Below, piece after piece: positions 41,972-50,217 of a stretch of DNA of 50,217 bases. The DNA comes from JAZKIX01 sp040384645 (lineage in GTDB: Bacteria > Pseudomonadota > Gammaproteobacteria > Burkholderiales > Burkholderiaceae_D): NCBI GenBank assembly GCA_040384645.1, contig JAZKIX010000108.1:1-50217 (forward strand), written 5' to 3'. Numbering within the stretch: position 1 is the first letter of the stretch; each line of letters begins with the position of its first letter. The translations under genes and the position numbers were made by a program. The notes beneath the pieces are model-generated. The model worked only from the letters and a program-made list of their open reading frames with translations, searched no databases and was not told the origin of the DNA.

Positions 41972-42904
41972 TCAAACCACGCCATTGCGCAAAGGCACAA
42001 AATGGCAATTTTCCAAGGTCACGCGGGACCAACTCGATTGACCGGCACGTTCGATCAGTTGCAGCACTTGCTGCCCTGTCCCAACCGGGGCAACCAATCT
42101 GCCACCTATCGTTAATTGTTGCAGCAATGCTGCGGGGACATCCAGGCCGGCTGCGGCCAGTATGATGCCGTCAAAAGGCGCAGCCTGCGGCAAGCCAAGC
42201 ATACCATCACCATAATGCAAACGGATGTTTGGAATGCGCATCGGGCGCAAGTTATTCTTGGCCAGTTCATGCAAGGCCTTGATGCGTTCAATCGAATACA
42301 CCTGCTGCGCCAGGCAGGATAAAACAGCGGCCTGATAGCCGCAGCCAGTACCGATTTCGAGCACATTATTCATTGCTGCACCGTTGCGCAACAGCTCGAT
42401 CATGCGCGCCACGATGTATGGCTGCGAAATGGTCTGATGATGCCCAATCGGCAGCGAGGCGTCGATATAGGCCTGACTTGCCAAGGCCGGCTCCATGAAA
42501 AGGTGGCGCGGCACCGCATCCATCGCGGCCAGCACGGTGGCATCTTTTACGCCCTGTTTGGCGATGCGTCCGACCATGGCGCGCCGGATCGCATCCGACA
42601 CCAACGGGTTGGCACGCTCGGCGTCGAGTACGCGCGCGGCCTGGTTCTCACGCTGCGCCTCGCGTGCGGCGGCATTGGTGAAAGTCTTGGAAGGCGAGGC
42701 ATTGCGGGCGGCTGAAAACTGGGGGACGCCGACCTTGTTGGCGGCGTTATTGGCAGCATTGCGGGTCGCGGTTTGCGGCGTGGCGACCAGCTTATCGAAA
42801 GCGCTGCTGTAATTTTTTTTGGCCGGGTTGTGGGCGGAACTGCTAGCCGATTTATCGACCACCGCCGACAAGGTCAAAGGGAAATTTTTACCCTTGCCTG
42901 TCAT
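41972..42904 (-). CDS. pcm: Protein-L-isoaspartate O-methyltransferase Pcm
   Basis: Pcm repairs aged proteins by methylating isoaspartyl residues. The 310-residue chain has an N-terminal extension of about 90 residues, Ala/Asn-rich and probably disordered, as in many Burkholderiales. The catalytic domain follows: PRHLFMEPALASQAYIDASL, LPIGHHQTISQPYIVARM, and the SAM site NVLEIGTGCGYQAAVLSCLA. Its ATG overlaps the surE stop by four bases. It is the second gene of the surE-pcm-nlpD-rpoS stress series. Confidence 0.95.
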   Translation of the reverse strand: MTGKGKNFPLTLSAVVDKSASSSAHNPAKKNYSSAFDKLVATPQTATRNAANNAANKVGVPQFSAARNASPSKTFTNAAAREAQRENQAARVLDAERANPLVSDAIRRAMVGRIAKQGVKDATVLAAMDAVPRHLFMEPALASQAYIDASLPIGHHQTISQPYIVARMIELLRNGAAMNNVLEIGTGCGYQAAVLSCLAQQVYSIERIKALHELAKNNLRPMRIPNIRLHYGDGMLGLPQAAPFDGIILAAAGLDVPAALLQQLTIGGRLVAPVGTGQQVLQLIERAGQSSWSRVTLENCHFVPLRNGVV

Positions 42905-43638
42905 GCCAATCCCGCTTTAAGGACAGCCAATTGCGTCGCATGCGTCAAGTCGATTTGCAGCGGCGTGACCGAGACATGGCCGCTGGCAGTGGCATGAAAA
43001 TCGGTACCTTCGCCGGCATCGCGCGCTGCGCCTGCGGGGCCGATCCAGAAAATTTCACGGCCATGCGGGTCGCGGGTCTTGATGACAGGTTCGGACTGGT
43101 GCCGTTTGCCGAGGCGGGTTGCTAATGGCGTCTTGATGTCTGGATAAGGCCGGTTCGGGATATTCACATTGAGCAAATACGGCTTTTGCAAGGCGTCGAA
43201 ACGGCGCTCGACCAGATCACGTGCGGTGCGGGCGGCAGCATCGATATGGGCCCAGCCATGTTCCACCTGGGAAAATGCAATCGCCGGAATGCCGAATAAA
43301 AAGCCTTCGGTCGCCGCCGCTACCGTGCCGGAATAGAGCGTGTCGTCGCCCATGTTCTGGCCCTGATTGATGCCAGACACGACCAGATCCGGCTTGTAAG
43401 ACAGCAAACCGGTCAGCGCCACGTGGACGCAATCGGACGGTGTGCCGTTGATGAAATAGAAACCGTTGCTGGCGCGCTGCACCGACAGCGGCCGATCCAG
43501 CGTGAGGGAATTGGACGACCCGGAACGATTGCTATCGGGCGCGACCACCACAATTTCAGCGATGGGCGCCAGCACTTCTGCCAGAGCAATCAGCCCCGGA
43601 GCCAGGTAACCGTCATCGTTGCTAATTAGGATTCTCAT
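42901..43638 (-). CDS. surE: 5'/3'-nucleotidase SurE
   Basis: SurE is a divalent-metal nucleoside monophosphate and short polyphosphate phosphatase. The 245-residue protein starts with the family signature MRILISNDDGYLAPGLIAL (Asp-Asp metal ligands), then VVAPDSNRSGSSNSLTL, NGTPSDCVHVAL and VSGINQGQNMGDDTLYSGTV. Its length is standard. It is the first gene of the series ending with rpoS and rlmD. Upstream is a 445-bp interval holding only the dispersed repeat copy at 43762 and no other recognisable element. Confidence 0.96.
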   Translation of the reverse strand: MRILISNDDGYLAPGLIALAEVLAPIAEIVVVAPDSNRSGSSNSLTLDRPLSVQRASNGFYFINGTPSDCVHVALTGLLSYKPDLVVSGINQGQNMGDDTLYSGTVAAATEGFLFGIPAIAFSQVEHGWAHIDAAARTARDLVERRFDALQKPYLLNVNIPNRPYPDIKTPLATRLGKRHQSEPVIKTRDPHGREIFWIGPAGAARDAGEGTDFHATASGHVSVTPLQIDLTHATQLAVLKAGLA

Positions 43639-43761
43639 GCGCCGATTCTACCTGATGCCATGCCAAAAACCGTCCCTTTCAACAACTTTTTAAAATGGTA
43701 CAAAGTGCGTTTTATGCCTGATTCGTTACTGGCAATAACGCTACAACAGGCTATCGCCATC

Positions 43762-43845
43762 AAAATATACTGGTGGAAGTATTAAATTTAGCCCAATGAA
43801 AACGTGCGGATAATGGCATGTTATTGCCTATACCCCGCCTATACC
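43762..43845 (+). repeat. Dispersed ~80-bp intergenic repeat, copy 9
   Basis: It reads AAAATATACT-GGTGGA-AGTATTAAATTTAG, then ACGTGCGGATAATGGCATG, then TTGCCTATACCCCGCC. It lies between the divergent surE gene and the secreted-protein gene. A 74-codon frame over it is not credible as a gene. Confidence 0.85.
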
Positions 43846-44083
43846 GCTAATTTAACCCGCGCTTATGGCGCCGCTTACTGCTCATACATCATGCCATTTT
43901 ACGAATGGCAGCAAGCGTTAGAAACAGTTGCCGCGCCAGCGCCGCCGAACAGGCCCCTGATCTTCAAAAAAATCCGTTTTGGTTTTAATGCCTTCTATAA
44001 TAAATTGCATGCAGTTAGCGCTTATTAATCCCCACGTTGGCACCCACGGCAGTTCAGCCCAATCCATTCGCAAAGGCCCCATC

Positions 44084-45145
44084 ATGAAATGGCACCTCTC
44101 CCCTGCAATCTTGATTGTCCCCTTGCTGCTAACCGCTGGCCACGGCGCACTGGCTGCTAGCGTCCCGGTCTTTGTCGATGGCGAATTACCGGTCTTTGTC
44201 AAAGCGGCGCCGAAATCGCCTTACGGTTCCTTGAAAAAAGCCAGTCTTGGCATCGGCGCCAACCTCAACGGCGCTATCCCTTTCCCTGCCAATAACGCCT
44301 GGAATACCGATATCTCCAACGCACCAGTCGATCCTAATTCCGCCAATTTGATCGCCAGCATTGGCCTCAACACCGGCTTGCACCCGGATTTTGGCGCCGG
44401 TTATTACGAAGGCCAGACCATCGGCATCCCTTATATCGTGGTCGGCAGCAGCCAGCCCAAAGTGCCGATGCTGTTTGGCGACTATGAGGATGAAAGCGAC
44501 CCCGGCCCCTATCCCGTACCTGCCAATGCGCCGATCGAAGGCCAGACCCAGGATCTATCGCCTTTCGGTGGCGACCGCCACGTACTGGTGATCGACCGTG
44601 ACGCCAACCGGCTGTATGAACTGGGCAACGCCTACCCCAATAGCAATGGCAGTTGGACTGCCAGTGGCGGCGCCGTGTTTCATCTCGATTCGAATACGGT
44701 GCGCCCCGGTGGACAGCCCGGCTGGACCAGCGCCGATGCCGCCGGCTTGCCGATTTTCCCCGGTCTGGTGCGCTATGAAGAAGCCGCCAGCGGCGTGATC
44801 CGCCACGCCTTCCGCTTTACCGTCAATATCAGCCGGCGCGCCTATGTCCCGCCGGCCAACCACCAGGCCTCGTCCAATACCAGTGCCAATCGGCCGCCGA
44901 TGGGGATGCGGGTGCGGCTCAAGGCAAGTTATGTCATTCCGGCCAGCTTCAGCAAAGAAACCAAAGCCATCGCCCAAGCCATGAAAACCTACGGCATGCT
45001 AGTGGCCGACAATGGGTCGAACTGGTATGTCAGCGGCGCGCCCGACAACAGGTGGGATAACGATGCGCTGGTCGGCGATCTAGGTCAGATCAAGGGCAGC
45101 AATTTTGAAGTGATACGGATGGATGGACTTGTGACGCCGCCGTGA
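44084..45145 (+). CDS. Secreted protein of unknown function
   Basis: This 353-residue protein has a signal peptide (MKWHLSPAILIVPLLLTAG, cut near ALAAS). The mature part is rich in Asp, Pro and Gly, with words FPANNAWNTDISNAPVDPNS, GDYEDESDPGPYPVPANAP, GDRHVLVIDRDANRLYEL, PGLVRYEEAASGVIRHAFRF and LVADNGSNWYVSGAPDNRWD. I recall similar sequences as hypothetical secreted proteins in varied bacteria, but no assigned activity. Several conserved Asp, His and Arg residues suggest an enzyme-like pocket. The start is ATG at 44084, since the upstream frame does not encode a signal peptide. Confidence 0.7.
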   Translation: MKWHLSPAILIVPLLLTAGHGALAASVPVFVDGELPVFVKAAPKSPYGSLKKASLGIGANLNGAIPFPANNAWNTDISNAPVDPNSANLIASIGLNTGLHPDFGAGYYEGQTIGIPYIVVGSSQPKVPMLFGDYEDESDPGPYPVPANAPIEGQTQDLSPFGGDRHVLVIDRDANRLYELGNAYPNSNGSWTASGGAVFHLDSNTVRPGGQPGWTSADAAGLPIFPGLVRYEEAASGVIRHAFRFTVNISRRAYVPPANHQASSNTSANRPPMGMRVRLKASYVIPASFSKETKAIAQAMKTYGMLVADNGSNWYVSGAPDNRWDNDALVGDLGQIKGSNFEVIRMDGLVTPP

Positions 45146-45216
45146 TGGGAAGGCTCATTGCGATGATAGCTTAATTGAATTTTTGGCTATTTTTTCGCAT
45201 GACAGCAACAGCACAC

Positions 45217-45296
45217 AAAAATATACTCACAGGGGTATTTTTTTGTGCGCGCAGAAGGCTTGCGGATGACGCTATCTTTTTACTAGTACTCCCCAT
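45217..45296 (+). repeat. Dispersed ~80-bp intergenic repeat, copy 10
   Basis: It reads AAAAATATACT-CACAGG-GGTATTTTTTTGTG, then GCTTGCGGATGACG, then TAGTACTCCCC. It is a diverged copy between the convergent secreted-protein and GGDEF-EAL genes. Confidence 0.75.
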
Positions 45297-45336
45297 TTTT
45301 ATCAATATATTGGGGGCTGAATAACTGCTGCCTTCT

Positions 45337-47865
45337 CTATTCAAATCCAATCTGATGCGATAAGGAATATTGCTCAAAAGCTGCCCGTATATTGTCACGC
45401 AAGCCTTTGTTATCCCATCTCTTGGTATAAAAACGGTATACAGCGCCACTATTGACGGCGTGCAGGATGGAATCTGGATCGGTATAACTGGAAAGAACCA
45501 TGCGGAACGTCTTGGGATAGAGTTCTTTGACCCGGTCGAGAAAATCGGTGCCGCTCATGATTGGCATCTGCTGGTCGCACAAGATCACATGTACCTGATG
45601 CAGTGCCAGCAATTCGAAACCCTGGGCAGCCGACAGCGCCGTCAGCACCCGATAACCATCGGGCAGCAGCAGGCGTTTTAGTATCGACAATATGAGTGGA
45701 TCGTCGTCTACCAGCAGCACTGTCCTGACCGGTGCACTGAGCTCGAGGCTGGGCTGCGGCAAGCGCTTGTCTTCCCGCAGCAATTGCTCCAGTTGTGCTA
45801 CCGGCAAGGGGCGGCTGAAATAATATCCCTGTATTTGATCGCAGTGATGGCGTCGTAAATAAGCCAGTTGCGCCGCTGTTTCTACCCCTTCCGCGATCAC
45901 CGTCAGTTTCAGGCTATGCGCCATGCCGATAATGGCCAGCGCGATGGCAGCGTCGTCGGGATTGCTGGTGATATCGCGTATAAAAGCAATGTCGATCTTT
46001 AATTTATCGATAGGAAAACGGCGCAGATAAGCCAGGCTAGAATAGCCGGTGCCGAAATCGTCGACTGAAATTTGCACACCCTGATCTTTTAAATTCTGCA
46101 AACTGCTGACGGTGCGTTCGGTATTGGCCATCAGCGAACTCTCGGTCAGTTCCAATTCGAGAAAATCAGCCGTAATACCGTTCTCGCGAAGCGCCACAAC
46201 GACATCGTCTTCCAGATTGCCTTCAATAAATTGGCGGCCCGATACATTGACCGATATCTGTACCGGATCGATCCCGGCAGATTGCCATGCGGCGATTTGT
46301 TTGCAGGCGGCGGCGATGACCCAACTGCCCACCCCCACAATCAGTCCAGACTCTTCCAATACCGGGATAAATTCTTGTGGCGATACCAAGCCATGTCCCG
46401 GCCGCTCCCAGCGCAGCAATGCTTCCAGGCCGACAATGCGGCCTGTATCGAGTTGTACTTTGGGCTGGTAATGTAAAACGAATTCGTTATTGTCGAACGC
46501 TTTGCGCAAGGCCGTTTCCAGGTCGAGCCGCGCCAATACGTCCGCATTCATTTGAGCGGTAAAAAACCGGAAGGTGTTGCGTCCTGCATGCTTGGCTTCA
46601 TACATCGCCGTGTCGGCATATTTAAGCAGGGTTTCAGAATCACTTGCATCGTCGGGATGGACCGTAACGCCGATACTGGCGGTCACCGCGACTTCATGGC
46701 CATCCATATAAAAAGGCGCCCGCAATATGTCGCGTATTTTTTTGGCTACCAGGGCTGCGCCTTGCTGACCGTCTTCCATTACAAGTAAAACGGCAAACTC
46801 ATCGCCGCCGAGACGGCCCACCGTATCCCGGATGCGCACGCATTGAACCAGACGGGCGCTGAACTGGCGTAACAAATCGTCGCCGACTGCGTGACCGAGC
46901 GTATCGTTGACATTTTTAAAGTGATCGATGTCGATAAACAACAAAGCCACTTGCCAGCCGTTGTCATCGGCCTGGCTTAGCGCCTTTGACAAGGTTTCAT
47001 AAAACAGGGTGCGATTAGGCATGCCCGTGAGCGCATCGTAATGCGCGAGATGATGCAGCCGTTGTTCTGCATTCTTGCGCTCGGTAATGTCGCGCAATAC
47101 CGTGACAATGATCCAGTCAGCATCGGCGTGCAAAACCTGTTGATTGACCTCGACCGCCAACTCAGAGCCATCCTTGCGCCGTATGCTGGCCTCTGTCAAT
47201 GCATTAGAAGGTCGAGCCGCGATGAGGTCGTCGCAGGTATTTTCCACCTGAAGCTGTGACATGACGCTGATCTGTGCCGGGCCGATTTGCAATAGCTCGC
47301 TGCGGGTGTAACCGAGCATGTTGCAAGCGGTCAAATTGACTTCAAAAAAACACATACTACTTCGGTGCATGAGAAAAATTGCATCGGCAGTCGCATCCAT
47401 TGCAGTACGGAAACGTTGCAAGTCGGCGGTACGCGCCTGCACTTGTTGCTCCAGTTCCCAATTGGCGCTTTGCAGGTCGGCAATCGCTTTCAAACGTAAT
47501 AGATTACGTATCCTTAACCACAACTCGACCCGGTCTACCGGCTTGGTCAAAAACTCTTCCGCACCGGCTTCCAGCCCGGCAAGGCGCGCACTGCGGTCGA
47601 TCAGTGCAGTCACCATGATAATCGGGATATTGGCTGTCGCCGGATTGGCTTTGAGCTTGCTAGCGACTTCGTAACCATCAATGCCCGGCATCATGACATC
47701 GAGCAAAATCAAGTCCGGCGCGGTCTGTTCAATCAAATTGAGCGCATCTTCGCCATTGGCAGCATTCTGGGTGCGATAGCCTTCCGGCCGCAGCAGGGTT
47801 TCCAGCAGCTTGCGATTCTGGCTTTCGTCATCGACGATAAGGATAGTGGCCACAGCGCTACTCAT
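45337..47865 (-). CDS. REC-PAS-GGDEF-EAL-REC signalling protein
   Basis: This 842-residue response regulator controls c-di-GMP. Order: receiver 1 (~5-125, phospho-acceptor D56 in LILLDVMMPG), a coiled coil, PAS (~150-275), GGDEF (~285-445, RLGGDEFAVLL with I-site RIRD), EAL (~455-710, VGLEALLRWERPG, VDDFGTGYSSLAYL) and receiver 2 (~718-835, VILCDQQMPIM). Both catalytic domains look intact. The second receiver ends YTKRWDNKGL, resembling the receivers of RpfG-like proteins. Its start overlaps the stop of the small receiver gene by four bases (ATGA), so the two are coupled. It likely takes signals from the kinase encoded upstream. Confidence 0.92.
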   Translation of the reverse strand: MSSAVATILIVDDESQNRKLLETLLRPEGYRTQNAANGEDALNLIEQTAPDLILLDVMMPGIDGYEVASKLKANPATANIPIIMVTALIDRSARLAGLEAGAEEFLTKPVDRVELWLRIRNLLRLKAIADLQSANWELEQQVQARTADLQRFRTAMDATADAIFLMHRSSMCFFEVNLTACNMLGYTRSELLQIGPAQISVMSQLQVENTCDDLIAARPSNALTEASIRRKDGSELAVEVNQQVLHADADWIIVTVLRDITERKNAEQRLHHLAHYDALTGMPNRTLFYETLSKALSQADDNGWQVALLFIDIDHFKNVNDTLGHAVGDDLLRQFSARLVQCVRIRDTVGRLGGDEFAVLLVMEDGQQGAALVAKKIRDILRAPFYMDGHEVAVTASIGVTVHPDDASDSETLLKYADTAMYEAKHAGRNTFRFFTAQMNADVLARLDLETALRKAFDNNEFVLHYQPKVQLDTGRIVGLEALLRWERPGHGLVSPQEFIPVLEESGLIVGVGSWVIAAACKQIAAWQSAGIDPVQISVNVSGRQFIEGNLEDDVVVALRENGITADFLELELTESSLMANTERTVSSLQNLKDQGVQISVDDFGTGYSSLAYLRRFPIDKLKIDIAFIRDITSNPDDAAIALAIIGMAHSLKLTVIAEGVETAAQLAYLRRHHCDQIQGYYFSRPLPVAQLEQLLREDKRLPQPSLELSAPVRTVLLVDDDPLILSILKRLLLPDGYRVLTALSAAQGFELLALHQVHVILCDQQMPIMSGTDFLDRVKELYPKTFRMVLSSYTDPDSILHAVNSGAVYRFYTKRWDNKGLRDNIRAAFEQYSLSHQIGFE

Positions 47866-48287
47866 GGCGCGTCTCTCGGCGACTCTGGGCGCAGATTGAT
47901 AGTGCCGGCAACATGCGCCATGTCTTTGACCAATAGCAAATCAATGGCTGCATATAAGTCCTTGTAACGTAAGGGCTTAGCGATGTATGCGTTGCAGCCT
48001 GCGGCTTTGCTCTTTTCCTGATCGTTTTTCATCACCATTGCAGTCAGCGCAATCACGGGAATGGAACGGGTAACGAAGTCATTTTTCAGCAAGGCCGTCG
48101 CGGTCAAGCCATCCATACCTGGCAGTTGCAAATCCATCAGAATAAGGTCGGGTTGATCCAGACGCGCCAGCGTCAGGCCGGTCTCGGCGTCAATCGCACA
48201 CAAGACTGTGTGGCCAGCCGTTTGCAGCAACAGAGTAGCCAGCTTCATATTGGCCGGGTTATCTTCAATGACGAGTATTCGGGCCAT
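47862..48287 (-). CDS. Single-domain response regulator (DivK/CheY-like)
   Basis: This 141-residue protein is one receiver domain with acidic pair E8-D9 (LVIEDNPAN), phospho-acceptor D52 in LILMDLQLPGMDG, conserved Thr in VIALTAMVMK and Lys in YIAKPLRYKDL. The style matches DivK-like receivers used in phosphorelays with hybrid kinases. The start at ATG 48287 is chosen because the family begins ARILVIEDN; the frame is open 19 codons further. It sits between the kinase gene and the REC-GGDEF-EAL gene, the latter translationally coupled. Confidence 0.92.
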   Translation of the reverse strand: MARILVIEDNPANMKLATLLLQTAGHTVLCAIDAETGLTLARLDQPDLILMDLQLPGMDGLTATALLKNDFVTRSIPVIALTAMVMKNDQEKSKAAGCNAYIAKPLRYKDLYAAIDLLLVKDMAHVAGTINLRPESPRDAP

Positions 48288-48398
48288 ATAAACTTCCTTT
48301 TTATTGGAGCGGCAGTGCACTTTTATCGAGATAAAAACAGGCATGCCAGAAGCACGACAACTTTACTTTTCCCGACATTAAGACGGACGTTACCTACA

Positions 48399-50171
48399 TT
48401 ATTGAGTAGCATGAAACACACCGGCGCTGGCTGCTAACGTCGTCGGCGTCACGTTTTGGTCAGACACACGCAAGGGTAGCCACACGGCAAACTGAGCGCC
48501 TTCACCTAACGCACTGGCCATAGCCACTGTCCCGCCATGCAATTGCGCCAATTGTTTCACCATCGCCAAGCCGAGCCCGGTACCTTCGAATCGACGTGCC
48601 AAACTGCTGTCGATTTGCGTAAATGCTTGGAATAACTTGCCCATGTTTTCAAGCGAAATGCCGATGCCGCGGTCGATCACAGATATTTCCACGAACTCTT
48701 CGTAATCGTTGCCGGCAAGAGCAAATCTGTGACCCGGCCAGTTGCCCGAAAGTGAGCCAACGCTGCTGCGCCCGACGCGACGCGCGCACAAGGTGACTTG
48801 TCCGCCATTGGCGCTAAATTTGACGGCATTGGACAGTAAGTTGTAGACGATTTGTTTGGTCTTGCGCATATCTAGCTGCGGCTGTCCCAGATTGTCGCCT
48901 ATGTCCAGTTTAAGTTTGATGTGCTGTGCTGCGGCTTTTTCGCGCACGATAGTCAGGCTGTGCAACAGCAAACTGCCGAGATCAACCTCGTCCAGTTCGA
49001 GCACCATCATGCCTGCTTCAACCTTGGATAAATCCAGGATGTCATTGATCAGCGACAGCAAGTGCTGCCCGCTGGTAAAGATATCGCCGATATATTCGTG
49101 CTGGCTTTCGCTGGTCGGTCCCATGAGACCATCCTTGAGCGCCTCTGAAAAGCCGATGATGGCGTTCAGTGGTGTGCGCAGTTCATGTGACATGGTGGCC
49201 AGGAATTCGGATTTCATACGGCTGGCATGTTCCAGCTCGTTATTTTTTTCTTGCAAGGTACGCTCGAAGCGTTTGCGCTCGGTCACATCGCGTGCCGCCG
49301 CAAATACGCCCTGAAGCTTGCGGTCGCGGTCATGAAAAGTGGCGGCATTGTAGGACACCACGGTTTCTTCGCCGCCGCGGGCACGTACCGTTAATTCATA
49401 ATTGCTCACTTTGTTCTCAACGAGTACGCGCTTGATCGCGGCGTCGGCCCGCAACGGATCGGTAAAAAAATTGCGACAAGGCGCTCCGATCAACTCACCG
49501 CGAGAATAGCCGGTGAGCGTAATCATTTGCTGGTTTACATCGGAAATGATGCCCTGCGGATCGGTCATCATCAAAGCGTCGATATTCGATTCGATCAGGG
49601 AGCGGGTATAAAACTGCTGGTCGCGCAAGCGTTGATCCAGCAGTGCCTGCGCCGCTTCGACCTCTTTGCGGGCGGTATTGTCGGTACCGATCAATAGATA
49701 GCCAATGATATTTTCTTGCGCATCGCGCAGTGCCGTGACCGAAACGATGGCGGGAAAACGGCTGCCGTCTTTGCGGATATAGGTCAGCTCGTAGATATCT
49801 TCAATGCCGCGCGAGGACTTGAACACTAGCGCCTCAAATCCCGGCGTAATCGCAATATCGAGTTCAAGACTAAGCGCGCCGGCGCGTGCAATCAATTCCG
49901 TGGGATCTGAAATATCGGCAGGCGTAATCTTGTTGAGAACATCCGCCGCCGCGTATCCGAGCATGCGCTCTGCACCGACATTGAAAATTTGAATGACACC
50001 TTTTTCATCGGTGGCGATGCTGGAAAAATAAGCGCTATTAAAAATAGCGTCTTGTAAGGCGCCAGTCTTTAGCAGTGTTTTCTGGCGTAGAAACTCAAGG
50101 CTGCCATCGACGTCAGCGTCAACAAGATGTTCAGCACCAGTATTACCCTCGCGAAAACCGGATTTCGGCAT
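48399..50171 (-). CDS. PAS-containing sensor histidine kinase
   Basis: This 590-residue kinase has two PAS domains (~45-165 starting AIFNSAYFSSIATDEKG, and ~190-310 starting IESNIDALMMTDPQG) and a coiled coil. It then has a HisKA dimerisation domain with phospho-acceptor H329 in TMSHELRTPLNAIIGF and an HATPase domain with N box NLLSNAVKFSANGG, G1 VIDRGIGI and G2 GTGLGLAMVKQLA. I see no membrane segment and no receiver, so it is probably a cytoplasmic kinase passing phosphate to the receivers encoded next. The start ATG at 50171 has GGAAGG five bases upstream; a GTG at 50195 is possible but less likely. Confidence 0.92.
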   Translation of the reverse strand: MPKSGFREGNTGAEHLVDADVDGSLEFLRQKTLLKTGALQDAIFNSAYFSSIATDEKGVIQIFNVGAERMLGYAAADVLNKITPADISDPTELIARAGALSLELDIAITPGFEALVFKSSRGIEDIYELTYIRKDGSRFPAIVSVTALRDAQENIIGYLLIGTDNTARKEVEAAQALLDQRLRDQQFYTRSLIESNIDALMMTDPQGIISDVNQQMITLTGYSRGELIGAPCRNFFTDPLRADAAIKRVLVENKVSNYELTVRARGGEETVVSYNAATFHDRDRKLQGVFAAARDVTERKRFERTLQEKNNELEHASRMKSEFLATMSHELRTPLNAIIGFSEALKDGLMGPTSESQHEYIGDIFTSGQHLLSLINDILDLSKVEAGMMVLELDEVDLGSLLLHSLTIVREKAAAQHIKLKLDIGDNLGQPQLDMRKTKQIVYNLLSNAVKFSANGGQVTLCARRVGRSSVGSLSGNWPGHRFALAGNDYEEFVEISVIDRGIGISLENMGKLFQAFTQIDSSLARRFEGTGLGLAMVKQLAQLHGGTVAMASALGEGAQFAVWLPLRVSDQNVTPTTLAASAGVFHATQ

Positions 50172-50217
50172 ATTGCCTTCCGCTTGAACGATCACACATC
50201 AGTAAGCGGTTCAGGAA

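Noticed and set aside
43804..44028. 74-codon frame between surE and the secreted-protein gene
   Set aside because: It runs through a copy of the dispersed repeat, has odd composition (many Tyr and Ala) and no ribosome binding site.

Overview
This 50.2 kb window looks like a chromosomal segment of a betaproteobacterium of the order Burkholderiales, most likely family Oxalobacteraceae (relatives of Herminiimonas, Undibacterium or Collimonas). The evidence is the gene order surE-pcm-nlpD-rpoS-rlmD, the Burkholderiales-type porin, the long N-terminal extension of Pcm, and a base composition in the mid-fifties percent GC judged by eye. It is draft sequence. Five runs of N interrupt genes, and at least one carries a short, very GC-rich foreign segment.

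Region 1 (1-6.9 kb) holds a saccharopine-dehydrogenase-like oxidoreductase, an SRPBCC protein, a YjfB-type motility protein, MobB, a glycerate 2-kinase, an unknown membrane protein and an alpha/beta hydrolase. Region 2 (6.9-17.8 kb) has a phosphate theme. It contains phnM; a fusion of a DUF1045 2H-phosphoesterase to PhnN; a porin; a four-gene overlapping operon olsB / plcP-like phosphoesterase / GT4 glycosyltransferase / DUF3562; a histone-H1-like DNA-binding protein; a PstS-type phosphate-binding protein; and Ppx. I find Pho-box-like 11-bp direct repeats upstream of phnM, olsB and pstS. My reading is a phosphate-starvation block combining phosphonate-derived ribose phosphate salvage, lipid remodelling and phosphate capture.

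Region 3 (18-31 kb) holds a four-PAS diguanylate cyclase, a methyltransferase broken by a chimeric insertion, a RIO1-type kinase, clpB behind an excellent sigma-32 promoter, a FeeM-like N-acyl amino acid synthase, and a 7TM-PAS-GGDEF-EAL protein. Region 4 (31-43.6 kb) is housekeeping: ispD, mfd, serB, a GNAT protein, a YceI lipoprotein, rlmD, rpoS, nlpD, pcm and surE. Region 5 (44-50.2 kb) holds a secreted protein of unknown function, then a histidine kinase / single-domain receiver / REC-PAS-GGDEF-EAL-REC signalling cluster.

The most striking unexplained structure is a dispersed intergenic repeat of about 80 bp present in ten copies, about one per 5 kb, in both orientations and usually next to gene ends. 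All copies share a 5' AATACT/AGTATT stem and a TGCGG core. Several copies also show a second stem whose bases differ between copies while the pairing is kept. A separate ~175 bp near-perfect hairpin lies between rlmD and yceI, and a cluster of REP-like palindromes lies beside the RIO kinase gene. No rRNA, tRNA, CRISPR array, insertion sequence or prophage was recognised.
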